This document shows, piece by piece, positions 1 through 4,526 of a DNA stretch of 6,305 nt. The translations under genes were made by a program, and so were the position numbers. The notes under the pieces are model-generated. The model saw nothing but the letters and a program-made list of their open reading frames with translations. It was not told the origin of the DNA and made no database searches. This stretch comes from an uncultured Lachnospiraceae bacterium (GTDB lineage Bacteria > Bacillota > Clostridia > Lachnospirales > Lachnospiraceae). Location: positions 1 to 6,305 of the forward strand of contig CACYEU010000227.1 in assembly GCA_902773445.1 (NCBI GenBank), written 5' to 3'. Within the stretch, counting starts at the first letter, position 1, and each line of letters opens with the position of its first letter.

Positions 1-462
1 AACAAGACTGTCGGCGAGCATATGTCGTCCCCCGGAATCATCCAAATAGATTGCGGAGAGCTGAAAGTCACCGCATACAAGACGCTGCACAGCGGAGAAA
101 ACTTCAGGTACATACCTCACTATTCATTTCTTGTTCGAAATGACGACGCAGGGGAGGCATTCTTCATCGCGGGGGATGCGGCGCTGAACAGATCATTAGT
201 CCCGCTGATCAGAAAGGACTGTGCCGGAAAATCATTGAGCATGATCGCGTTTGTGACCGCCTATCAGCTGATCGAGCCGGAAAGCAGAGAGTTTTTTGAA
301 GAGCTGGAACCGGCATGTTTCGCGCTGATCCACCAGCCGCCGGAAGACAGCGAGGTCAGCAAGACGCTGACAGGTATCTTGAAATATGTCCGCCGGTATC
401 CGCCGGCAGATATCAGGATCGTCGAGCCTGAACCGATGCATCAGATCAGGATCGGCTTATAG
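1..462 (+). CDS. Probable metallo-beta-lactamase-fold protein, 3' part only (5' end outside window)
   Basis: The reading frame is open from base 1 and ends at TAG 460-462. An ATG at 22 exists, but it has no Shine-Dalgarno sequence before it and the frame continues upstream, so I read this as the C-terminal ~153 residues of a longer protein. Numbering from that ATG, the visible pieces suggest the second half of a metallo-beta-lactamase fold. A TLHSG segment (about residues 21-25) leads into an HYSFLVR strand. A hydrophobic strand then ends in IAGDAA (about 49-54), where the family usually places its metal-bridging Asp. A later FALIHQPP segment could hold the last metal-binding His. The diagnostic HxHxDH motif would lie upstream and cannot be checked. 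The gene converges on the lipoate ligase gene with only 8 bp between the stop codons. Substrate and role are unknown, and the family call is tentative. Confidence 0.5.
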   Translation, partial: NKTVGEHMSSPGIIQIDCGELKVTAYKTLHSGENFRYIPHYSFLVRNDDAGEAFFIAGDAALNRSLVPLIRKDCAGKSLSMIAFVTAYQLIEPESREFFEELEPACFALIHQPPEDSEVSKTLTGILKYVRRYPPADIRIVEPEPMHQIRIGL

Positions 463-470
463 CGCAGGAC

Positions 471-1454
471 TCATCCGCGCAGCAGGCCGGCAAGCATGTC
501 GGCTGTCATTCCGTGGATATACTCTCCGACCGGTATATCGGACAAGCGATCGGCCAAATGTTCGTCGAGAACGAGGCCGGTCAGTTTATGTTCAAGTTCA
601 TTCAAATCCCGGTTTCCGAAAAAATCGCCTGATAAATGCACTTCCGTGACAGTTCCGTGCTCAACTTCCATCTGCGCACAGATCAGACCCCCGTCATACT
701 TCAGTTCGCGCCGGATCCGGCAGGCCGGTGAGGCGCCGTAATTCCAATCCCAGGTACCGTACTTTTCTTTTATCAGCGCATTGACAACACTGCGGTCCGC
801 GTCTGTCAGCTCATAACTGCCTTCATCCTTCCCGCTCATCACCTGACGCTTCAGAGTCTGTTTAAACAGTTCCATCGGGATCGGATTCGGGGCATGTTCG
901 TTGATCGTGGTCACACGGCTCCGGACTGACTTGATGCTCTTCGATTCGATTTTGGCTTTGGAGACGCGCAGCGCATCCTGCACTTTGTCAAGATTCGAAT
1001 CCAGCATAATGCAGCCGTGATGCATGATCCTGCCCTCTTTTGAATACTGCGAACTGCCTGAAAATTTGCGCCCGCCGATCGTCAGATCGTTGCGTCCGTT
1101 GAATTCTGCCGTGACGCCGAGTTCGGCGAGAGCCCGGATCACCGGGAGCACAAAGATCTGAAAATTGAAATCCGGGGCAGCCTCCTGATCGACGATCAGC
1201 GTATAATTCAGATTGCCGGCATCGTGGTAGACAGCGCCGCCTCCGGAAAGCCTCCTGGCGACACGGATCCCCTGCGCATCGACGGCAGTCCGGTTGATCT
1301 CTTCGGCTGTATTCTGGTATTTGCCGACAATAATTGAATTCTCGTTCTGCCACAGCATAAAGTATTCCTTGCCGCGGTCGAGATTCTCGAAGACAAATTC
1401 TTCAAGCGCGAGATTGTAATAGGGGTTCGTACTGCCTGATTCGATATAGATCAT
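471..1454 (-). CDS. lplA: Lipoate-protein ligase A
   Basis: This 327-residue cytosolic enzyme should activate free lipoate with ATP to lipoyl-AMP and transfer it to the lysine of lipoyl domains (2-oxoacid dehydrogenases, glycine cleavage H protein). The N-terminal catalytic domain shows the family signature RRLSGGGAVYHD at residues 67-78, then NGRNDL at 119-124 and RKFSGSS at 129-135, where K130 is the expected catalytic lysine. HHG follows at 145-147. Residues from about 240 to the end match the small C-terminal accessory domain of bacterial LplA, so the protein looks complete. The start ATG overlaps the stop of the upstream metallopeptidase gene (ATGA). A good SD, AAAGGAGA at 1469-1462 on the minus strand, lies 8 nt before it inside that gene. 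No lipoyl-domain protein is encoded nearby, so it most likely serves salvage for enzymes elsewhere. Its place behind a repressor/protease pair is unusual. Confidence 0.93.
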   Translation of the reverse strand: MIYIESGSTNPYYNLALEEFVFENLDRGKEYFMLWQNENSIIVGKYQNTAEEINRTAVDAQGIRVARRLSGGGAVYHDAGNLNYTLIVDQEAAPDFNFQIFVLPVIRALAELGVTAEFNGRNDLTIGGRKFSGSSQYSKEGRIMHHGCIMLDSNLDKVQDALRVSKAKIESKSIKSVRSRVTTINEHAPNPIPMELFKQTLKRQVMSGKDEGSYELTDADRSVVNALIKEKYGTWDWNYGASPACRIRRELKYDGGLICAQMEVEHGTVTEVHLSGDFFGNRDLNELEHKLTGLVLDEHLADRLSDIPVGEYIHGMTADMLAGLLRG

Positions 1455-1981
1455 AACGGTTTCTCCTTTGCGAGGAAACGGCTTTCGAGATCCATCGGGA
1501 GCCGCAGGTCGCTGTATCCGCGCGATATCATCGAAAACATCTTGAAATTCATCAGCTCGGGAGGTACATCGAACGCGCCGCAGAGCGTAAAGATATCCAT
1601 ATGGTCAGTCCGGATCCCGTCGAGCACATCCTCATCCGCCATCAGCAGGTCGGCCGCAAACAGATTCGCCTCGTATTCCTCCGGCTGCTTCATCAGATAC
1701 ATATGCTCGTCCTTCATCGGAGCGACCGCAAGCTCCCGCTTGTGCAGCATCAGGTGGCCGAGTTCGTGCGCGGCGACGATGCGCTGCTCATCCTCCGGAA
1801 GGGTATCGTTGATCACGACATAGTAAGTCTTATTGATCAGCGCGCAAAAGCCCTTCAGACGGCTGTACTGGCTGCGCCGGACCGTGACCGCGCGCACACA
1901 GTCGAGCAGGCGGAACGGATCGCGGGTCTGATGAAGCTGAACCAGACGCTCAGCTTTTTGGTAAATAGCCGATCTCTCCAT
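1451..1981 (-). CDS. ImmA/IrrE-family zinc metallopeptidase
   Basis: This is a 176-residue protein of the ImmA/IrrE (COG2856-type) family. The zinc site is clear: HELGH at residues 72-76 (HExxH; His72 and His76 as ligands, Glu73 catalytic), followed about 25 residues later by EYEANLFAADLLM (102-114), the conserved block that supplies the third, acidic ligand. There is no signal peptide or membrane segment, so it acts in the cytoplasm. Characterised relatives cut and inactivate a partner XRE repressor: ImmA on ImmR in ICEBs1, IrrE/PprI on DdrO in Deinococcus. The gene directly upstream encodes such an XRE protein. The two are separated by one base (stop-C-ATG) with no strong SD, which implies translational coupling and roughly matched amounts. 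The downstream lplA overlaps by 4 bp. The family call is secure; cleavage of this neighbour is inferred. Confidence 0.92.
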   Translation of the reverse strand: MERSAIYQKAERLVQLHQTRDPFRLLDCVRAVTVRRSQYSRLKGFCALINKTYYVVINDTLPEDEQRIVAAHELGHLMLHKRELAVAPMKDEHMYLMKQPEEYEANLFAADLLMADEDVLDGIRTDHMDIFTLCGAFDVPPELMNFKMFSMISRGYSDLRLPMDLESRFLAKEKPL

Positions 1982-1982
1982 G

Positions 1983-2402
1983 TCAGATTCCAGCCCTGCT
2001 GTCCCGGTACTTCTTCGGGGTATACTTCTTGGCGCGTTTCTTCGAATCGAGAAACAGCGCCTGAATGTCCATCATGAACTGGACCTGGTCTTCTTCGCTT
2101 AAAGTGCCGCCGGCAAACATCGCGGAAGTCTGCTCGAGAATGGCTTTGGCCTGATCGGCGCCGCGGCTTCCGTACTCTCCCTGCACATCGAGGATAAATG
2201 CCTCATCTTCGGACATAAGATAAGAAATATCGCAGTCGAGAACATCGGCGAGCTTCCGGTAGACATCTCTGTTCTTCGGATACCGGCCTTCCATCTCCCA
2301 TCCCCGCACCGTGCGCAGCGCGACGCCGACTTTCTCTCCCAGCTGTGTCTGCGACAGCCGCTTTGCCTTTCGAAGTGTACGGATCTTTTCACCAAATGTC
2401 AT
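1983..2402 (-). CDS. XRE-family (Cro/cI-type HTH) repressor, likely substrate of the adjacent ImmA-like protease
   Basis: This is a 139-residue DNA-binding regulator. The N-terminal helix-turn-helix domain spans about residues 3-65. It has the core LSQTQLGEKVGVALRTVRGWE at about 16-36 and the typical ending KLADVLDCDISYLM. The middle (66-98) is a linker with SAMFAGG. The end (100-136) is a predicted helical tail, LSEEDQVQFMMDIQALFLD, followed by a basic KKYTPKKYR motif, a tail type I recognise from Bacillota XRE regulators paired with ImmA peptidases. There is no LexA-like Ser/Lys autoprotease domain. The start ATG has an SD (GGAGG, minus strand 2414-2410) 7 nt upstream. It is the first gene of the operon and faces the polymerase gene across a region with two paired palindromes, its most likely operators. 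Autoregulation together with repression of the polymerase is inferred. Confidence 0.88.
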   Translation of the reverse strand: MTFGEKIRTLRKAKRLSQTQLGEKVGVALRTVRGWEMEGRYPKNRDVYRKLADVLDCDISYLMSEDEAFILDVQGEYGSRGADQAKAILEQTSAMFAGGTLSEEDQVQFMMDIQALFLDSKKRAKKYTPKKYRDSRAGI

Positions 2403-2455
2403 GACGATACCTCCGGGTATTCACGCGTAAACGTTCAGATTTTTCAAAAACTCTC

Positions 2456-2484
2456 TTGACAACAGGCAAGTGATTGCCTATAAT
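2456..2484 (+). promoter_or_regulatory. Consensus sigma-70/sigma-A promoter for the DNA polymerase operon
   Basis: The -35 is TTGACA (2456-2461) and the -10 is TATAAT (2479-2484), with a 17-bp spacer, so every position matches the consensus. Transcription should begin near A2492, giving a leader of about 64 nt before the polymerase ATG at 2556. A palindromic operator fills most of the spacer and touches the -10, so a bound repressor would exclude RNA polymerase. This is the design expected of a promoter that is very strong but normally held off. Confidence 0.9.
2464..2479. promoter_or_regulatory. Operator O1: perfect palindrome in the polymerase promoter
   Basis: AGGCAA-GTGA-TTGCCT is a perfect 6-bp inverted repeat around a 4-bp centre. 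It lies between the -35 and -10 of the polymerase promoter and includes the first base of the -10. Its size and symmetry suit an XRE dimer. The assignment to the neighbouring XRE protein is inferred from position and from the second copy 35 bp away. Confidence 0.82.
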
Positions 2485-2517
2485 TCGATGTACAAAAGAG
2501 GCGATTGATTGCCTATA
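2471..2517. repeat. 12-bp direct repeat TGATTGCCTATA
   Basis: TGATTGCCTATA occurs at 2471-2482 and again at 2506-2517, a 35-bp pitch. The first copy joins the right arm of O1 to the start of the forward -10. The second joins the right arm of O2 to the edge of the reverse -10. The repeat extends past the operator arm, which points to tandem duplication of an operator-promoter fragment. Confidence 0.7.
2499..2514. promoter_or_regulatory. Operator O2: second copy between the two promoters
   Basis: AGGCGA-TTGA-TTGCCT matches O1 in 11 of 12 arm positions. Its centre is 35 bp from that of O1 (about 3.3 helical turns). It lies at about +8 to +23 of the polymerase transcript and covers the predicted start site of the XRE transcript. 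A repressor bound here could act on both promoters, so it is a candidate autoregulatory site. Confidence 0.75.
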
Positions 2518-2546
2518 TTGTAACCCTGAGTTGCCTGTTTTGTCAA
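2517..2546 (-). promoter_or_regulatory. Promoter for the XRE-ImmA-lplA operon, facing the polymerase promoter
   Basis: On the minus strand the -35 is TTGACA (2546-2541) and the -10 is TACAAT (2522-2517), with an 18-bp spacer. Transcription should start near 2510 and run left to the XRE start at 2402, giving a leader of about 108 nt. The -10 departs from consensus by one base and the spacer is 1 bp longer than optimal, so it should be somewhat weaker than the opposing promoter. Its -35 abuts the SD of the polymerase gene. Confidence 0.75.
2531..2536 (-). promoter_or_regulatory. Operator half-site O3 in the spacer of the XRE promoter
   Basis: AGGCAA on the minus strand sits 4 bp after the TTGACA of the reverse promoter. 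In the forward promoter the same hexamer follows TTGACA by 2 bp. The partner arm TTGCCT is missing, so this would be a weak or decayed site. A single hexamer could be chance; the matching placement is what makes it credible. Confidence 0.4.
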
Positions 2547-2551
2547 GAGGA
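2546..2551 (+). promoter_or_regulatory. Ribosome binding site that fixes the polymerase start
   Basis: AGAGGA lies 4 nt before ATG 2556-2558 (GAGG core with a 5-nt gap). The nearby ATG at 2551 is out of frame. The in-frame TTG at 2505 would put 17 extra residues across operator O2 and the leader, so 2556 is the better start. Confidence 0.7.
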
Positions 2552-2555
2552 TGTT

Positions 2556-3836
2556 ATGGACAGAGTGATTCTCCACAGTGACTGCAACTGCTTCTACGCA
2601 AGTGTTGAGATGCTGCACCGCCCCGAACTGGCCGGAAAGCCGCTCGCGGTCGGCGGCGATCCCGAGGCCAGACACGGTATCGTGCTGACTGCGAACTATA
2701 TTGCGAAGCGCATGGGCGTTAAGACCGGCTCGGCGCTCTGGCAGGCAAAACAGGCATGTCCGGACATCGTCTTTGTCCCGCCGCGGATGGATCTCTATCT
2801 GCGCTTTTCGGCGATGGCCCGCGAGATCTATGCCGAGTATTCCGACCGGATCGAACCGTTCGGCTGTGACGAGTCCTGGATCGATCTGACCCGCAGCATC
2901 GGTATGCGCCGTTCGGAGCGGGATCCCCTGCGCTCCGGACTTGAAGAAGGATATCATGTTGCACGGGAGATCAGTTCCCGCATCAAAAAGGAACTCGGGA
3001 TCACGGTCAGCATCGGTGTCTCGTGGAACAAGATCTTTGCCAAATTCGGTTCTGATTATAAGAAACCGGACGCGATCACGGTCATCTCCCCTGACAACTA
3101 CCGTGATATCGTCTGGCCGCTGCCGGCGTCGGACCTGCTGATGGTCGGGCGCCGGACTGCGCCGAAGCTCGCGCGGATCGGGATCCATACGATCGGCGGG
3201 ATCGCGACGGCCGAGCCGGACATTCTGCAAAGTCTTCTCGGAAAGATGGGTCTGATCCTGCACGCGTTCGCGAACGGGCAGGACTCTTCTCCGGTCACGC
3301 ACGAGGACTACCGCGCGCCGGCCAAGTCGATCGGCAACAGCACGACGACCCCGCGGGATCTGGAGACGGATCTCGATGTGCAGATCATCCTGATGGCGCT
3401 TTCCGAGAGTGTGTCCGCGAGACTCAGGAAACACGGATTCAAGTGCAGGACGGTCGAGATCTCGGTCAGGGACAACGGTCTGTACCATTTTTCAAGGCAG
3501 AAGAAACTGTCGAGTCCGACCAACATCACCGATGAGATCATGCAGGCGGCCTTTACACTGTTCAGAAAGAATTACAGCTGGGAGCATCCGATCCGCAGCC
3601 TCGGCGTGCGCGGCACGGATCTTGTGACAGAAGATATTCCGGTGCAGCTCGATCTGTTTCACAGCGAACAGATGCGCGAGCGCCGCGGAAAGCTGGACCG
3701 CGCAATCGATGATATCCGCGGGAGATTCGGTTATTTTTCTGTTCAGAAAGCGTTTATGTATCAGGACCCGCTGCTGATGGATCTCGACGCCAAAGGCAAT
3801 CATATCGTTCATCCGGCCGCGTATTTTCACGGATAG
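2556..3836 (+). CDS. Y-family translesion DNA polymerase (DinB/UmuC superfamily)
   Basis: This is a 426-residue error-prone polymerase that should copy past damaged template bases. The palm/finger motif HSDCNCFYASVE (residues 7-18) holds catalytic Asp9, with Tyr14 at the expected steric-gate position as in UmuC rather than the Phe of DinB. CDESWID (104-110) supplies Asp105 and Glu106. IGVSWNKIFAKFGSDYKKP (153-171) is the conserved family segment, helix-hairpin-helix thumb sequence follows at about 190-225, and the little-finger domain covers about 250-360. QLDLF (364-368) matches the beta-clamp binding motif. About 58 residues follow it, including a DDIRGRFG element. All key residues are present, so it should be active. 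The start is ATG 2556. It is transcribed from a perfect consensus promoter overlapped by an operator and is followed 16 bp later by a small gene. Names such as dinB or umuC are used for this group; I assign neither. Confidence 0.93.
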   Translation: MDRVILHSDCNCFYASVEMLHRPELAGKPLAVGGDPEARHGIVLTANYIAKRMGVKTGSALWQAKQACPDIVFVPPRMDLYLRFSAMAREIYAEYSDRIEPFGCDESWIDLTRSIGMRRSERDPLRSGLEEGYHVAREISSRIKKELGITVSIGVSWNKIFAKFGSDYKKPDAITVISPDNYRDIVWPLPASDLLMVGRRTAPKLARIGIHTIGGIATAEPDILQSLLGKMGLILHAFANGQDSSPVTHEDYRAPAKSIGNSTTTPRDLETDLDVQIILMALSESVSARLRKHGFKCRTVEISVRDNGLYHFSRQKKLSSPTNITDEIMQAAFTLFRKNYSWEHPIRSLGVRGTDLVTEDIPVQLDLFHSEQMRERRGKLDRAIDDIRGRFGYFSVQKAFMYQDPLLMDLDAKGNHIVHPAAYFHG

Positions 3837-3852
3837 ATAAGGGGGTGCCACG

Positions 3853-4098
3853 ATGAATGAAGCGAAAGTCTACGTCGATGTGGACGCGCATTTTACAAAG
3901 GACGGCGAACTGATACCGCGCGCTCTCTTCTGGGAGGACGGCCGCCGCTATGAGATCGACAAAGTCACGCAGATCGCACGCCGCGCAAGTCTGAAAGCCG
4001 GCGGTGCCGGCATGCGTTACACCTGTATGATCGGCGGACAGCAGAGCTATCTGTTCTATGAGGTCGACAAGTGGTTTGTTGAGCGCAAAGACGCATAG
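3853..4098 (+). CDS. Small conserved-looking protein co-operonic with the polymerase
   Basis: This 81-residue acidic/basic mixed protein has no signal peptide or membrane segment. It has a strong SD (AAGGGGG at 3839-3845) 7 nt before its ATG and begins only 16 bp after the polymerase stop, so the two are surely co-transcribed. The predicted content is mainly beta: VYVDVDAHF, ALFWEDGRRYEIDKV, RYTCMIGG and YLFYEVDKWFVER. The pattern 'F-W-x-x-G-x-x-Y-x-I/V' followed by a short strand-rich tail reminds me of DUF6504-like small proteins that accompany Y-family polymerases, but I cannot confirm this. It does not look like YolD, the usual partner of Bacillus UvrX/YqjW-type polymerases. A role as polymerase accessory or regulator is inferred from position only. 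Confidence 0.8.
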   Translation: MNEAKVYVDVDAHFTKDGELIPRALFWEDGRRYEIDKVTQIARRASLKAGGAGMRYTCMIGGQQSYLFYEVDKWFVERKDA

Positions 4099-4109
4099 TA
4101 TGGTATACT
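4079..4109 (+). promoter_or_regulatory. Extended -10 promoter for the lipoprotein-glycosyltransferase-Nudix group
   Basis: TGG-TATACT (4101-4109) forms an extended -10 just after the stop codon of the small gene. A weak TTGAGC (4079-4084) sits 19 bp upstream as a possible -35, inside that gene's last codons. Transcription would begin near 4116, about 40 nt before the lipoprotein ATG. No terminator separates it from the polymerase operon, so read-through is also possible. Confidence 0.5.
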
Positions 4110-4155
4110 GACAACAGAGAACCAGGGTTTACAGACCAGCGAAAGGAGAACCAAC

Positions 4156-4518
4156 ATGAAACGGATTTCAGCAATTGTATGTGCGGTGGTATTGGCAGCG
4201 GCCTGTATTCTGATGACAGGATGCGGAGGAAAGTATTCCGACAGCAAATATCTGGGCAAGTGGAAGGCAACGAAAGCCGAATACAGCGGTGTCGAGATGG
4301 ATGTTGAGGAGATCCTGGGAGGAGAATTCTCATTTACACTTGATGCCGGCGGCAAAGTCTCAATGAAAGTGGTCGATAAGGACTATTCCGGCAAGTGGGA
4401 AGAAACGGACGAAGGCGTTATATTTGACGGCGATAACAAATTGAATTTAGTCGATAAAGGCGGAAAGCTTGAAATGGACTATACAGGTATAACGCTCACA
4501 TTTGAGAAAGAAGAGTAA
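4156..4518 (+). CDS. Small lipoprotein with a lipocalin-like beta domain
   Basis: This 120-residue protein starts with a lipoprotein signal peptide: MKR, a hydrophobic stretch (about 4-20), then MTGC with the lipid-modified Cys at position 23 (Met at -3 is slightly off the usual Leu). After cleavage it would be anchored to the outer face of the cytoplasmic membrane. The mature ~98 residues contain two GKW motifs (YLGKWKATK and YSGKWEETD) and alternating short strands such as FSFTLDAGGKVSM, KLNLVDKGGKLEM and ITLTFEK. This is the pattern of small lipocalin-like or META-like barrels common in Bacillota lipoproteins. The SD AAAGGAGAA (4142-4150) is well placed. The mature part is richer in AAA/GAA codons than its neighbours. 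The function is not recognisable. The next gene starts 8 bp after its stop. Confidence 0.82.
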   Translation: MKRISAIVCAVVLAAACILMTGCGGKYSDSKYLGKWKATKAEYSGVEMDVEEILGGEFSFTLDAGGKVSMKVVDKDYSGKWEETDEGVIFDGDNKLNLVDKGGKLEMDYTGITLTFEKEE

Positions 4519-4526
4519 AAACTGCC

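Larger units (their letters stand above)
2453..2549. repeat. Imperfect inverted repeat bounding the control region
   Basis: The left arm 2453-2469 (CTCTTGACA-AC-AGGCAA) is repeated on the opposite strand at 2549-2531 (CTCTTGACA-AAAC-AGGCAA), differing by a 2-nt insertion. Each arm carries a -35 box plus an operator half-site. The match extends beyond the -35 hexamer, which suggests the two promoters arose by inverted duplication or are held alike by selection. Confidence 0.75.
2403..2555. promoter_or_regulatory. Shared control region between the XRE operon and the polymerase operon
   Basis: These 153 non-coding bases separate two oppositely transcribed operons. They are clearly more AT-rich than the flanking genes and contain two face-to-face promoters, two palindromic operators, one operator half-site and the SD sites of both first genes. 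The part next to the XRE gene (about 2415-2455) would be its leader of about 108 nt. I see no stable hairpin or riboswitch there. No GAAC-N4-GTTC type LexA box is present. Confidence 0.85.

Noticed and set aside
2363..2368. Extra TTGCCT hexamer inside the XRE gene, and others at 6122-6127 and (as AGGCAA) within coding sequence near 3795 and 4265
   Set aside because: These are single hexamers with no paired arm inside coding regions, expected by chance in a window of this size.
1451..2402. HigBA/toxin-antitoxin interpretation of the XRE + peptidase pair
   Set aside because: The second protein has the HExxH and ExEAN blocks of ImmA/IrrE peptidases rather than a RelE/HigB toxin fold, and the promoter layout fits regulation of the neighbouring polymerase.
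2425..2438. AACGTTC stretch as a LexA-type box
   Set aside because: It lacks the paired GAAC-N4-GTTC arms; only a short palindrome AACGTT is present.
2514..2519. TATATT as a second forward -10 downstream of the main promoter
   Set aside because: The hexamer 17 bp upstream is TACAAA, a poor -35, and the sequence is explained by the direct repeat.
2505..2555. TTG start giving the polymerase 17 more residues
   Set aside because: The extension would run through operator O2 and the reverse promoter, has no SD, and the family begins at the MDRVILHSD segment. ATG 2556 has AGAGGA before it.
2478..3488. 336-codon open frame antisense to the polymerase
   Set aside because: It is rich in Arg/Asp/Pro with no recognisable domain, lies opposite a gene with all catalytic motifs, starts in the control region and has no promoter or SD of its own. 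It is a composition shadow of a GC-rich gene.
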